Counted from the stretch's first letter, positions 51,379 to 62,608 are shown. The stretch is 64,000 nt of DNA from Acetobacter lovaniensis (GCF_014207635.1 NZ_JACHIE010000002.1:62001-126000), one strand, 5' to 3'. A program made the numbers and translations. Notes: generated from the letters alone by a model not told the origin.

Positions 51379-52323
51379 TTATGAGGAACTGCCCCTCCTG
51401 CCCCGCTCCTGTTTGCGTGGCAGGCGTACTTCGCTGGCCAACACACCCAGAATAACCAGCGCGCCACCAGCCAGCGCTCTGACTGGCAGCATATCCCCTG
51501 CCAGACGCCCCACCAGCCCGGCCCATACGGGCTCGCCCGCGTAAATAAGCGTTGCCCGTGTGGGAGAAACTGTTTTTTGTGCCCAGTTCATAACCAGTTG
51601 AATAACCGCGCTCATGGCCCCAAGGCCCAGACCGGGCACCACCCACCACCACGCCAGAACGGGCACGTGTTCGTGCATAATGGGCATGGCAGCAAATGCC
51701 AGCAGCCCGGCAACCAGCAACTGCACGATCGCCACCCGAAAACTGTTAATGGCGGGGGAGGCAAAACGGCTGATCAGCACAACTTCCATCGCAATGGCTA
51801 CAGCGCTGACCAAGGTTACAACCTCACCAAACTGGAGGTGCATATGGGCTATGGCCTGCGGGCCGGTTAGTAGCACCAGACCGGAAAAAGCAAACAGCAC
51901 CCCCAGCCACACCATAAGATGGGGTGGTTTACGCAGGAAAAACCACTGCAAAAACGGCACAATGGGCACATACATGGCCGTAATAAAGGCCGACTGGCTG
52001 CTGGAAATGCTTCCCAGCCCCAGAGTTTGCAGCGCATAGCCAAAAAAAATGGCCACCCCCACACAGGCTCCCGCCCGCACTTCCCGCAGGGTCAGGTCCA
52101 GCAGCAGACGGCGGAACAGAAGCATGGAAAGCAGTGCCGCCGTGGTAAAGCGTAGCCCCACAAAAAACATGGGTCCCGTATAACGCATGGCCGTATGCAC
52201 GACCAAAAACGTTACCCCCCACAGAACGGTAATGCAGACCAGAGCCATCTCCTCACGCGAGAAGCTCCGGAAGACACGTTTCTCCCCCGCAGGTAGCGGC
52301 GCGGGCTGGGGCTGGTCAGGCAC
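51379..52323 (-). CDS. EamA/DMT-family transporter
   Basis: A 314-residue inner-membrane protein with ten predicted helices in two EamA repeats (VCITVLWGVTFLVVHTAMRY and GLGLGAMSAVIQLVMNWAQK). LGLGSISSSQSAFITAMYVP is characteristic of the drug/metabolite transporter superfamily. The substrate is unknown, though amino acid or metabolite export is common. It lies downstream of the aminotransferase genes on the same strand, 46 bases away. Confidence 0.85.
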   Translation of the reverse strand: MPDQPQPAPLPAGEKRVFRSFSREEMALVCITVLWGVTFLVVHTAMRYTGPMFFVGLRFTTAALLSMLLFRRLLLDLTLREVRAGACVGVAIFFGYALQTLGLGSISSSQSAFITAMYVPIVPFLQWFFLRKPPHLMVWLGVLFAFSGLVLLTGPQAIAHMHLQFGEVVTLVSAVAIAMEVVLISRFASPAINSFRVAIVQLLVAGLLAFAAMPIMHEHVPVLAWWWVVPGLGLGAMSAVIQLVMNWAQKTVSPTRATLIYAGEPVWAGLVGRLAGDMLPVRALAGGALVILGVLASEVRLPRKQERGRRGSSS

Positions 52324-52369
52324 GTTCAGGCACTCCTGGCCGGGCCTTGTAACCTGCCCGACCGTATGA

Positions 52370-53575
52370 TTACGTTAATCCGCCCACAAAGCGCGCAATA
52401 CGCTGGCAGGCTTCGGCCAGAACCTCATCCGAGGTTGCGCAGGACAGACGCAGGTAGGGGGACTGCCCAAAGGCGCTACCGGGTACTGTTGCCACGAACT
52501 CTTCATCCAGCAGAGCGGCGGCAAAGTCGTGGTCAGTCTCCAGCTGGCGTCCGGCGGCTGTTGTGCGGCCAAGGCAGGCGGCCACACCGGGATAGGCGTA
52601 AAAAGCCCCTTCGGGCATGGCGCAGGTCAGGCCCGGCACCGCACGCAGGGCCTGCACCACATTGGTACGACGGCGGCTGTATGTGGCAACCATGGTCTGC
52701 ACAAGGTCCGGCGGTCCATCCAGTGCCGCGGCGGCGGCAGCCTGCGCAATGGAACACACGCCTGATGTGGCGTTCCCCTGTACACCGCGCATTGCGGTAA
52801 TCAGGTCGGCTGGTCCACCGGCAAACCCCACGCGCCACCCGGTCATGGCATAAGCCTTGGACACACCATTAAGCGTAAGGGTGCGGTCCTTGAGGTCGGG
52901 CGCCACAGCGGCGATGGATGCGGAGCGCGCTCCGTCAAACACCAGATGTTCGTAAATTTCGTCCGACAAAATCCATACATCGGGGTAATCGCGCAGGACT
53001 TTGGCAAGAGCGGCGAGATCCTCGGCCGGGCAGATGGCCCCGGTAGGGTTGTTGGGGAAGTTCAGCACAACCCAGCGTGTACGGGGCGTAAGAGCCTGCG
53101 CCAGCACATCTGCCCGGAGCCTGAACCCGTCCTCCTCCCGGCATGGAGCAAACACCGGCGTTGCCCCGAACATGCGCGCAATCAAGGGATAGCTGACCCA
53201 GTAGGGTGTTGGCACCACCACCTCGTCCCCCGCGTTCAGGGTCGCCATGAAGGCATTGAAGATGACCTGCTTGCCCCCGTTGGAAACCATGATCTGCTCG
53301 GGCGTGTAGTCCAGCCCGTTCTCCCGCGCGAACTTGCGGGCAATGGCCGCCTTGAGCGCGGGCGTACCATCCACAGGGGGGTATTTGGTCTGCCCGGCCA
53401 GCGCAGCCTGATGGGCGGCTTCCACCACCGCAGGCGGCGTTGCAAAATCGGGCTCGCCCAGAGCAAGCGAGATAACCGGCCTGCCCTCCGCCTTGAGAGC
53501 CCGGGCACGCCGGGCCATCTCTATTGTTGCGGGGGCAGGCAGGCCATTCAGGCGGTGCGCAAAACTCCGGGACAT
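52370..53575 (-). CDS. Aspartate aminotransferase family, copy B
   Basis: Class I PLP aminotransferase of 401 residues. [20 protein letters not shown] opens the fold, the Asn/Pro segment is FPNNPTGAI, and the PLP Lys is in [21 protein letters not shown] terminal RLSCATSDEVL follows. It is 3 bases downstream of a paralog on the same strand. Substrate range (Asp, aromatic or prephenate) cannot be fixed. Confidence 0.9.
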   Translation of the reverse strand: MSRSFAHRLNGLPAPATIEMARRARALKAEGRPVISLALGEPDFATPPAVVEAAHQAALAGQTKYPPVDGTPALKAAIARKFARENGLDYTPEQIMVSNGGKQVIFNAFMATLNAGDEVVVPTPYWVSYPLIARMFGATPVFAPCREEDGFRLRADVLAQALTPRTRWVVLNFPNNPTGAICPAEDLAALAKVLRDYPDVWILSDEIYEHLVFDGARSASIAAVAPDLKDRTLTLNGVSKAYAMTGWRVGFAGGPADLITAMRGVQGNATSGVCSIAQAAAAAALDGPPDLVQTMVATYSRRRTNVVQALRAVPGLTCAMPEGAFYAYPGVAACLGRTTAAGRQLETDHDFAAALLDEEFVATVPGSAFGQSPYLRLSCATSDEVLAEACQRIARFVGGLT

Positions 53576-53578
53576 GGT

Positions 53579-54808
<1,230 letters not shown>

Positions 54809-54991
54809 TTAAGGCACCCGGCCCCCGCACGGGCACAGACCCGGACAGAGGCGGCAAATGCGCTGCTCCGGGGCGCACAGTAATCCTCTTCCGGTCGGGG
54901 CGGAACCGGAGATTCCACCTGCTCTGTCTTTTTTGTTCTGCGCGGGCTTTTTCCCTGTCATGCAAAAATGGGGCTCAGCGGGCAGGAGCGC

Positions 54992-55999
54992 CTAACCGTG
55001 CAAGAACGTACTACCATGGGAAGCAGCCGCAAATACGGCCTTGTCCCGCACCTGCCGGGCGCTCAGCCCGCTCTGGCGCATGGCGCGCACGCTCAACGCA
55101 CCATCACGCTTGGCCAGACGGCGGCCTGTGGCATCGCATAGCAGGGGGTGGAACGCATAATGCGGGGCGGGCCAGCCCATGAGGGTCTGCAACAACCGGT
55201 GCAGGCTGGTGGCGGGGCGCAGATCCTCCCCCCGTGTCACCAGCGTGACACCCTGCGCGGCATCATCACATGTGACGCACAGGTGGTAGGATGCAGGCAC
55301 GTCCCGCCGGGCCAGAACCACATCGCCAAACAGTTCGGGGTAGCAGGGGACCGGGCCATTACTCAGGTCATGGTAAGTCAGCGGCCATGCGGCATCTACC
55401 ACAACCCCACGGGCGCTCCCCTGCCCTGTAGCACCCGTACCATCTGCCTCCTGTCTGCCCACGGGAGACATTGCACAGTCTCTGGCACGCGCCATGGCAC
55501 GCGCCATATCCAGCCGCAGCACATAGGGCTGACCTGCCTCCATCCGCCGCAAGCGCTCCGCTGTTCCAAGTGTGCGGCACCGACCGGGGTAGAGCAGGCT
55601 GCCATCGGGGGCGGTATGGGGGGCGGAGAACATGGCGGCACTCTCCCGCGCAATATCCGATCGGGTGCAAAAGCACGGATACAGCACGCCCATATGCTCA
55701 AGCGTGTCCAGCACGTCCCTGTAAACCGCCATACGGGTAGACTGGTACAGAACCGGCCCATCTGGCACCAGCCCGAGCCATGCGAGGTCTTCCAAAATGG
55801 CGGTGGCAAAGGCAGGTTTGCAGCGCTGGGGGTCTATATCCTCCATCCGCACCATCCATTGCCCCGCAGGCTGCGCGAGGGTCCAGCCGAACAGGGCGGA
55901 CGCCACATGGCCCAGATGCAGCGCCCCTGTGGGGCTGGGGGCGAACCGCGTAACCCATTCTGTTTTGCAACGATCATTGTACTGTAATCGAATAGTCAT
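54992..55999 (-). CDS. gluQ: Glutamyl-Q tRNA(Asp) synthetase
   Basis: 335-residue GluRS paralog without the anticodon-binding domain. Such enzymes attach glutamate to queuosine in tRNA(Asp). It has RFAPSPTGALHLGHVASALF, the MEDIDPQRC segment, and the second signature as RRLAKRDGA. A zinc-type pair lies in YPCFCTRSDI. The ATG at 55999 follows a frame opening at 56083. The 190-base gap before the downstream aminotransferase gene contains no clear gene. Confidence 0.9.
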   Translation of the reverse strand: MTIRLQYNDRCKTEWVTRFAPSPTGALHLGHVASALFGWTLAQPAGQWMVRMEDIDPQRCKPAFATAILEDLAWLGLVPDGPVLYQSTRMAVYRDVLDTLEHMGVLYPCFCTRSDIARESAAMFSAPHTAPDGSLLYPGRCRTLGTAERLRRMEAGQPYVLRLDMARAMARARDCAMSPVGRQEADGTGATGQGSARGVVVDAAWPLTYHDLSNGPVPCYPELFGDVVLARRDVPASYHLCVTCDDAAQGVTLVTRGEDLRPATSLHRLLQTLMGWPAPHYAFHPLLCDATGRRLAKRDGALSVRAMRQSGLSARQVRDKAVFAAASHGSTFLHG

Positions 56000-56188
56000 A
56001 TTAATCTTACCAGATCTATAAAGCTGTCCGATATCGGTGACTATTGGCCCACATTTTCTTGCCACACCTCTTTGCGTCTGCAATAGTCCTGCCGGTAATT
56101 ATCTCGACGACGCACTTCTGCTGGCGGTCGGCTTGAGTTGTTCTGACCCCTTCGGAACTGTGTTCTCGTGCTAACGAGGAGACACATC

Positions 56189-56752
56189 TTGGCCGATGGC
56201 AGTACTCTAAACTATCCAGCCCTTGTTCTGAATGCAGACTTTCGACCTCTGTCCTATTTTCCACTTTCCCTCTGGGCATGGCAGGATGCCATAAAAGCGG
56301 TGTGCCTGGACCGGGTTTCGGTCCTGAGCGAATATGACATGGAAGTGCATTCACCTAGTCAGGCCTTCCGTCTGCCCAGCGTGATTGCCCTCAAGGACTA
56401 CGTGCCCGCCGCCCGCAAACCGGCTTTTACGCGCTTTAACGTGTTTTTGCGTGACAATTTTTCCTGCCAGTACTGCGGAGAACGCCACCCCACGCAGGAA
56501 CTGACGTTTGACCACGTTATTCCCCGCTGCAAAGGTGGGCGCACAAGCTGGGAGAATGTTGTTACCGCGTGTGGCTGCTGCAATCTGCGCAAGGGCCCAC
56601 ACATGCCACACCATATTGGCATGCTGCCCCGCCGCACCCCTGTACGTCCCACATCATGGGAACTTCAGGAAAACGGACGGGCTTTTCCACCCAACTACCT
56701 GCACAAAAGCTGGCATGACTATTTATACTGGGATGCGGAACTGGAAGGTTAA
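56189..56752 (+). CDS. HNH endonuclease family protein
   Basis: A 187-residue protein with a C-terminal HNH domain: CQYCGERHP, then FDHVIPRCKGGRTSWENVV and ACGCCNLRKG (zinc Cys pairs plus the His of DHV). The N-terminal half, TLNYPALVLNADFRPLSYFP, is typical of a widespread alphaproteobacterial HNH family. The start is TTG 56189 with AGGAG 7 bases upstream; the open frame begins at GTG 56168, which would put the RBS inside the gene. It is divergent from gluQ. Confidence 0.87.
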   Translation: MADGSTLNYPALVLNADFRPLSYFPLSLWAWQDAIKAVCLDRVSVLSEYDMEVHSPSQAFRLPSVIALKDYVPAARKPAFTRFNVFLRDNFSCQYCGERHPTQELTFDHVIPRCKGGRTSWENVVTACGCCNLRKGPHMPHHIGMLPRRTPVRPTSWELQENGRAFPPNYLHKSWHDYLYWDAELEG

Positions 56753-56767
56753 ACCCACTCACACGCC

Positions 56768-57070
56768 CTAACGGGTGTAGGTGTAGCCGTATTCATCCGC
56801 CAGTTTCTGCAGGTCTGGCGCGCCCTTCAGGTCAAGGGGGAGCGGCTTGGCCTTGGCCTCGCCCAGCACAAAGCCGTTATTGCTCATACGCTGGCAGGTA
56901 TTGGCCGCCAGTGGAAAACTCAGAAACATAGGGCCAGCCATCTGCTTGTGCAGGCAGCTTATATCCGTATCCAGCATGGGCACGCGCCCGATTTCGGATG
57001 AGCATCCAGCCAGCAGCAAGCCGCCCGCCGCCATTACACCTAGAGCAAATGTGTTTGTTTTTTGCGTCAC
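56768..57070 (-). CDS. Small lipoprotein, unknown
   Basis: A 100-residue protein with a lipoprotein leader (GVMAAGGLLLAGC; lipobox Cys23). The mature part contains two Cys (SCLHKQM, NTCQRMSNNGFVLGEAK). GTG 57070 is taken as the start, with AGAGG upstream; the upstream frame to 57214 overlaps poor sequence. The family was not identified. It probably faces the periplasm. Confidence 0.65.
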   Translation of the reverse strand: MTQKTNTFALGVMAAGGLLLAGCSSEIGRVPMLDTDISCLHKQMAGPMFLSFPLAANTCQRMSNNGFVLGEAKAKPLPLDLKGAPDLQKLADEYGYTYTR

Positions 57071-57220
57071 GGACCAGCTTACCTCTGTTTTTGCCTGTCG
57101 AGCGGCTTTTGACCACCGGTTACTCCGGCGTGCCCCATGGTGCCATGTCCGCCCTCCAACAACCAGAGAGCGCAGGTCACGCCCCCTTTCCGCTGGCTGC
57201 ATGACACAGCGCAAGGCAGT

Positions 57221-57433
57221 TCAGCTTACCTCGTAACCAGCGCCGCGAATGGCATCCCGCAGGGAAGAAACACCAACACGTGCGGGGTCATACGTGACCT
57301 TGACCTCACCATTGGCCAGATTCACATCCGTCCCTTCCACACCGTCAATTGCGGCCAGCGCACGTTTTACGGACGAGACACAACCGTCGCATGTCATTCC
57401 TTCGACCATAAAGCTTGCTATCGTCTGGCTCAT
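57221..57433 (-). CDS. copZ: Heavy-metal-associated domain copper chaperone
   Basis: A 70-residue HMA-domain protein with GMTCDGC (the MxCxxC metal site), VSSVKRALAAIDGVEGTDVN and a terminal beta strand. It is a cytosolic Cu(I) carrier of the CopZ/Atx1 type. ATG 57433 has AAGGA upstream. It is not linked to the copA cluster 50 kb away, but likely serves the same CopA. The symbol is by family analogy. Confidence 0.85.
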   Translation of the reverse strand: MSQTIASFMVEGMTCDGCVSSVKRALAAIDGVEGTDVNLANGEVKVTYDPARVGVSSLRDAIRGAGYEVS

Positions 57434-57573
57434 TGCGTTTGCATCCTTTTTACAAAATTCCATACATGGCATTTTTACACGGCTATTCTGTTTCTTCCAT
57501 AACGCAACTCCGCCGTGATGCGAAACAGTGATGTGCAGCCCATACCTGCCCCAAAGCATGATATAAGACCCAT

Positions 57574-58242
57574 ATGCCCGACCTAGCGCCCCCTCAACCC
57601 GCCACGGAGCCTTTGCTCTGTCACCCGTGGCGGAACAGCTTCATGCACCGGCTTATGCTGGCAACCCTGATCAGCCAGATGGAAAACCGCCTTCTGGCCG
57701 AAAACAGCGCCACACAGACGCTGGAACACTGGCTGCGCGAACACGCACTCCTTGGCGCGCATGAAACCCTGCGCGCCGAGCGCGAAGCCAGTGCCCACAG
57801 CCCCTGCCCGTCCGACCTGCTGGCCGCACTGGACCTGACCACTCCACAGGGGGGGCAAAGCCTGCGCTACCGCAAAATCCGGCTGGCAGGGCACAACCGC
57901 ATTTATTCGGAAGCGGAAAACTGGTTTGTGCCAGAACGCCTGACAAAAACCATGACCGAGGCACTGGAACAGACCGACACACCCTTTGGCCGTGTTGTGT
58001 CCCCCCTGCGGTTTACCCGCCAGCTTATCCGGCGGGAAACCCTATGGTCCCCCTTGCCAGATTTATGGGAAACGCAACCCCACCTGCCAAACAGCGCAAC
58101 GGAGGCAGACCCACTGGCCCTGCCCCCGCATCTTTTCCGGCATATTGCCCTGTTACGGACCCATGCTGGCATACCGTTCAGTCTGGTAGTGGAAACCTAT
58201 ACCCCGCAGGCCTTTGCCTTTCCCCCGCCCGTTTTACGTTAA
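57574..58242 (+). CDS. Chorismate-lyase-like (UbiC/UTRA superfamily) protein
   Basis: A 222-residue protein. The middle resembles chorismate lyase: a WFVPERLTKTM helix, then TDTPFGRVVSPLRFTRQLIR with the Arg-containing segment, and a C-terminal strand pair ending IPFSLVVETYTPQAFAFPPP. That favours 4-hydroxybenzoate formation or a ligand-binding relative, but similarity is distant. It is convergent with hpnR, with a hairpin between. Confidence 0.5.
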   Translation: MPDLAPPQPATEPLLCHPWRNSFMHRLMLATLISQMENRLLAENSATQTLEHWLREHALLGAHETLRAEREASAHSPCPSDLLAALDLTTPQGGQSLRYRKIRLAGHNRIYSEAENWFVPERLTKTMTEALEQTDTPFGRVVSPLRFTRQLIRRETLWSPLPDLWETQPHLPNSATEADPLALPPHLFRHIALLRTHAGIPFSLVVETYTPQAFAFPPPVLR

Positions 58243-58278
58243 ACACGGCACGGGTCAGTATCGGCAGGTGGCAGGGCT

Positions 58279-58307
58279 CCATGCTCGGGTAAACGCCTGA
58301 GCATGGG
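58279..58307. terminator. Hairpin between convergent genes
   Basis: Inverted repeat CCATGCTCGGG / CCTGAGCATGG (10 of 11 pairs) with a 6-base loop, between the 57574 gene and hpnR. No T-run; probably a bidirectional transcript end. Confidence 0.4.
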
Positions 58308-58330
58308 CGGAATTGTGTGGAAGATGCGGG

Positions 58331-59872
58331 TTACGCATCTTCCCCCATACGGGTCTTGTCCACAAAGCTTTCGGTCGCATCATCCAGCGCGCGGGTTTTG
58401 CGCCCGCCGGGGCCATGCACATACAGGTCGTTGCGATCAATCTTGTCCACCGCATCGGGCTGCACGGGCATAAGGTAGCGCGCGGGGCGCTGGTGGTCGG
58501 CAAGCTGGAGTTCGGGGTTAAAGACCGAGTTGAACTTCCATAACATCTTAACAAAGTTGGTCTGGCCGTTCTTGAGCAGGTTAACCGCAATCCCTGCCGT
58601 GTCCTTGAGCGCTTGCCAGCCCATATGCTTGGTGTTGAGCACCTGCTGGGTCTTGACCAGTTCTTCATAAAACTCGGGCAGAGGCAGGGTGGTGGGCAGC
58701 ACGGCATGCTGAATATCAAACAGGCGGTAGTCACGCGTGGTCAGGCGGCGGGCTTCCTTGTGCCAGATTTCCGTCCCCGGATACGGCGTCGTGACGGAAA
58801 TATTCACAATATCGGGAATTTCCAGACACCACTGCCGCACAGCCTCAAACCGCGCACGATCCCATGATGGGTCGGCAATAATGTTGATGGCCACAATCAG
58901 CCCCAGAGAACGGGCATATTCAAGGGCCTCAAAATTCTTGTCGAGCGAAACACGCTTACGGAACTGCTTGAGCCCTTCCTCATCCACCGCTTCCAGACCG
59001 ATGAAGATGTAGGAAAGACCGATCTCGCTCCAGACCTTGAACACTTCCTTGTTGCGCAGCAGCACGTCTGCACGGGTTTCAAGGTAATATTCCTTTTTAA
59101 TGCCACGCTTTTTAATTTCGTTGGCAATGGCCATGCCATGTTCTTCATGCACAAAGGCCACGTCATCCACAATAAAGATGCCGGGTTCCTTGATCTCCTC
59201 CAGCTCATCCGCAATGACCTGCGGGCTGGCCGTGCGGTAGGAGCGACCGTAAAAGGTCCAAGCCGAGCAGAACGTGCAGTCCCACGGGCAGCCACGGGCA
59301 AATTCAATGGAGGCCGCGGGGTCCAGCGTACCAATAAAGTACTTGTTGCGGTGGCGCAGCAGGTCACGCGCGGGGCGGATCTCATCGAGCGATTTGACAA
59401 AAATGGGGGGCGGGCCTTCCCCGTCCAGCGTAATGGTGCCGGGGACTTCCAGAATATCCGTGCCGTTCTGCACCGCATCCAGCAGCAGGCCGACCGTAGC
59501 ATCGCCCTCCCCTTTGAGAATGCAGTTGACCGTACCTTCGGAAAGATCAAGCACATCCTTGGCGATGAACGAAACAGAATGCCCGCCAATAAACTGGAAC
59601 ACCTGCGGGAAGCGGTAGCGTGTTTCGCGGCACAGATCGAGAATTTCCGGCACATTGGCCAGATAGCTGCCCGAGTAGCACACGGCATCGGGCTGGAACT
59701 CGTCAACCAGCTTCCAGTAATCTTCGTGCGTTTCGGCCTGAAGGTCGATAATCCGCACGTCATGTCCGGCATTCCGCGCAGCACCAGCCACCAGTTCCAG
59801 CCCCAGCGGCTCCAGCCGCAGGAAAACCTTGGTGTACATCAGGGCGCTGGGATGAACCGCCAGAACTTTCAT
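58331..59872 (-). CDS. hpnR: B12-binding radical SAM protein, probable hopanoid C-3 methylase
   Basis: 513-residue radical SAM enzyme. An N-terminal cobalamin-binding domain (KVLAVHPSALMYTKVFLRLE, then GHDVRIIDLQ) precedes the iron-sulfur triad Cys195, Cys199 and Cys202 in RGCPWDCTFCSAW. It matches the HpnR type, which adds the 3-methyl group to hopanoids, a trait known in Acetobacter. The frame extends to 60070 but the ATG at 59872 has AAAGGAA upstream. It is not in a hopanoid gene cluster here. Confidence 0.82.
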   Translation of the reverse strand: MKVLAVHPSALMYTKVFLRLEPLGLELVAGAARNAGHDVRIIDLQAETHEDYWKLVDEFQPDAVCYSGSYLANVPEILDLCRETRYRFPQVFQFIGGHSVSFIAKDVLDLSEGTVNCILKGEGDATVGLLLDAVQNGTDILEVPGTITLDGEGPPPIFVKSLDEIRPARDLLRHRNKYFIGTLDPAASIEFARGCPWDCTFCSAWTFYGRSYRTASPQVIADELEEIKEPGIFIVDDVAFVHEEHGMAIANEIKKRGIKKEYYLETRADVLLRNKEVFKVWSEIGLSYIFIGLEAVDEEGLKQFRKRVSLDKNFEALEYARSLGLIVAINIIADPSWDRARFEAVRQWCLEIPDIVNISVTTPYPGTEIWHKEARRLTTRDYRLFDIQHAVLPTTLPLPEFYEELVKTQQVLNTKHMGWQALKDTAGIAVNLLKNGQTNFVKMLWKFNSVFNPELQLADHQRPARYLMPVQPDAVDKIDRNDLYVHGPGGRKTRALDDATESFVDKTRMGEDA

Positions 59873-60093
59873 GACATTCCTTTCTGCCTGCTGCGGGCCG
59901 GGAATGCGAACAGCATCCCGCCTTGCCCATAACACTCGAGCATAAGACAGAATTATAGAAGGAATGTGCCCTGTTGCCCTACCCTGCTGCCGGGTATCTC
60001 CCATGCGCAAGACGTCTGGCTTGGCGGTTAACCGCCATTCTGGCGGCCCCGACGTATGCACAAGACACAACGCCGGGGTGTGACCTGCCAGAA

Positions 60094-60516
60094 TTAGGGC
60101 AGGATTTCCGTTTCTGCAAAGAAGAAGCGGATTTCGTTTGCAGCATTTTCCGCGCTGTCGGAACCATGCACGGAGTTTGCTTCAATGCTTTCAGCAAACT
60201 GGGCGCGAATGGTCTGGGGGTCGGCCTTTTTGGGGTCGGTTGCACCCATGACTTCACGGTTCTTGGCAACGGCGTTTTCGCCTTCAAGCACCTGCACCAC
60301 AACCGGGCCGGAGATCATGAAGGACACCAGATCGTTGTAAAAGGGGCGTTCCTTGTGCACGGCGTAAAAAGCGCCAGCCACAGCGGGGGAAAGCTGGACG
60401 CGCTTTTGCGCAACAATGCTCAGGCCCGCATCTTCAAACACGGCGTTGATCTTGCCGGTCAGGTTACGACGGGTTGCATCCGGCTTGATAATGGACAGGG
60501 TACGTTCTTTAGCCAT
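60094..60516 (-). CDS. ndk: Nucleoside diphosphate kinase
   Basis: 140-residue kinase that balances NTP pools. [18 protein letters not shown] is the opening, and the phospho-His is in [14 protein letters not shown]. Homotetramer or hexamer family; full length. Confidence 0.98.
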   Translation of the reverse strand: MAKERTLSIIKPDATRRNLTGKINAVFEDAGLSIVAQKRVQLSPAVAGAFYAVHKERPFYNDLVSFMISGPVVVQVLEGENAVAKNREVMGATDPKKADPQTIRAQFAESIEANSVHGSDSAENAANEIRFFFAETEILP

Positions 60517-60655
60517 AAGGCCCTCCTTGGGTATAAACGCAGATATCCGCCTTGATCTGGCGGACGTTCAGCGTTTCCATCTAGAGCATATCGGCGCTGG
60601 CTGGTAGGTACCACACAGAATGTAATGAACAATTCCAGAAGAAACGAGACCTGCG

Positions 60656-62548
60656 TTGAGCCTGCTTGTCATTTCCAACCTTAGCCTGCGTATGGCTGGC
60701 CGCGTTCTGCTGGACCAGGCGAGCCTTTCCATCGACCCCGGCCGCAAGGTCGGGCTGGTCGGGCGCAATGGTGCTGGCAAGTCCACCCTGCTGGCCGCCA
60801 TTGCGGGGGATATTGCCCCCGATGGGGGAGAAATCCGCCTGTCCTCACGCGCGCGCATGGCCCGCGTGAAACAGGAAGCCCCAGCGGATGGCGCCAACCT
60901 GCTGGACACCGTTCTGGCGGGAGATACCGAGCGCACAGCCCTGCTGGCCGAGGCCGAACAGGCCACAGACCCCATGCGCCTTGGCGAAATACACGAGCGC
61001 CTGCGCGCCATAGGAGCAGACAGCGCCCCCGCGCGGGCCGGGGCCGTGCTGGCGGGGCTGGGGTTCAGTGCTCAGGCGCAGATGCGCCCGGTATCGGACT
61101 TTTCGGGCGGGTGGCGCATGCGTGTCTCGCTGGCCACGGCCCTTTTTCTGGAACCTGACCTGCTGCTGCTCGACGAACCCACAAACCATCTGGACCTTGA
61201 GGCCACACTCTGGCTGGAGGACTGGCTGCGCCGATTCGCAGGGGCAGCTCTTATTGTCAGCCATGACCGTGGCCTGCTCGATTCCTGCGTGGACGCCATT
61301 GCCCATCTGGAACGCGGCAAGCTGAGCCTGACCCCCGGCGGCTACGAAAACTTTGTTCGAATCCGTACCGAACAGGCGTTGCAGCAGACCCGGCAGGCCG
61401 AAAAAATTGCCGCCCGCCGCGCCCATATGCAGTCTTTTGTGGACCGCTTCCGTGCCAAGGCCACCAAGGCCAAACAGGCACAGGCCCGGCTGAAGGCGCT
61501 GGAAAAACTGCCCGTGATCGACGCGGTGGTGGAAGATACTGCCGCGCATTTTTCCTTCCCCGAACCCGAGCAGCTCCCTCCCCCCATCCTGAGCGTCAAC
61601 CGCGCAAGCGTGGGGTATGAGGGCAGGCCTGTGCTGAGCAACCTCTCCTTCCGGCTGGATATGGAAAGCCGGATTGCCCTGCTTGGCGCCAACGGCAATG
61701 GTAAATCCACCCTTGCCAAACTGATAGCTGGCCGCCTTGACACGCTTTCTGGCGATGTGGAGCGCAATGCCCGGCTCCGGGTTGGGTATTTTGCCCAGCA
61801 CCAGACCGAAGAACTGCATCTGGACCAGACGCCGATCGAGCACATGGCGCGTGCCCTGCCCAAAGCCACCATGCCGGTTGTACGCGCGCAGCTAGCCCGC
61901 TTCGGGCTGGATGTGGACCGGGCGGAAACCGCGGTCAAAGACCTCTCGGGCGGGGAAAAAGCCCGCCTGCTGCTGGCCCTTGCCACGCGAGATGCCCCCC
62001 AGTTGCTTATTCTGGACGAACCCACCAACCATCTGGACCTCGACGCGCGTGATGCGCTGATCCGCGCACTGGCGGATTTTGAAGGGGCGGTGGTGCTGAT
62101 CAGCCATGACCCGCATCTGGTGGAACTGGTGGCGGACCGGCTGTGGCTGGTGGCAGATGGGCAGGTCACCCCGTTTGAAGGGGATATGGCCGAATACCGC
62201 ACATGGCTGCTTGAGCGTAGCCGCGCCAGCAACCGCCCCAGACAGGACGCCACAAGCCAGAACAGCCGCAAGGACGAACGCCGCGACCGGGCCGAAATCC
62301 GCAAGGCGCAGGCTCCCTTGCGTAAAATTGTCAAGGATGCGGAAGCCAAGCTGGCCAAGCTGGCCCTTGAACGCACAAAGCTGGAAGCCGCTCTGGCTGA
62401 CCCGGCTCTGTACGAACCGGGCAAGGCAGCAGAAGTAACCCGCCTGAACACCCGGCTGGCCACCATTGCCAGAGAGGAATCCGAAGCCGAAGAACGCTGG
62501 CTGACCGCCGAAGCCCAGATGGAAGAAGACACGACCAGCGCCCCATAA
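60656..62548 (+). CDS. ABC-F family ATPase
   Basis: 630-residue cytoplasmic protein with two ABC domains and no membrane part. Walker A GRNGAGKS and GANGNGKS, signatures FSGGWRMRVSLA and LSGGEKARLLLA, and LLLLDEPTNHLDLEA / LILDEPTNHLDLDA are paired. The interdomain linker and C-terminal coiled coil (KIVKDAEAKLAKLALERTKL) fit YheS/Uup-type translation factors. It starts at TTG 60656. Confidence 0.92.
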   Translation: MSLLVISNLSLRMAGRVLLDQASLSIDPGRKVGLVGRNGAGKSTLLAAIAGDIAPDGGEIRLSSRARMARVKQEAPADGANLLDTVLAGDTERTALLAEAEQATDPMRLGEIHERLRAIGADSAPARAGAVLAGLGFSAQAQMRPVSDFSGGWRMRVSLATALFLEPDLLLLDEPTNHLDLEATLWLEDWLRRFAGAALIVSHDRGLLDSCVDAIAHLERGKLSLTPGGYENFVRIRTEQALQQTRQAEKIAARRAHMQSFVDRFRAKATKAKQAQARLKALEKLPVIDAVVEDTAAHFSFPEPEQLPPPILSVNRASVGYEGRPVLSNLSFRLDMESRIALLGANGNGKSTLAKLIAGRLDTLSGDVERNARLRVGYFAQHQTEELHLDQTPIEHMARALPKATMPVVRAQLARFGLDVDRAETAVKDLSGGEKARLLLALATRDAPQLLILDEPTNHLDLDARDALIRALADFEGAVVLISHDPHLVELVADRLWLVADGQVTPFEGDMAEYRTWLLERSRASNRPRQDATSQNSRKDERRDRAEIRKAQAPLRKIVKDAEAKLAKLALERTKLEAALADPALYEPGKAAEVTRLNTRLATIAREESEAEERWLTAEAQMEEDTTSAP

Positions 62549-62608
62549 GCGCAGTTCGGCACCCAACCACCCTGTCCCTCCCCTCCGGCTGGAGGGGCAG
62601 GTGATCTT

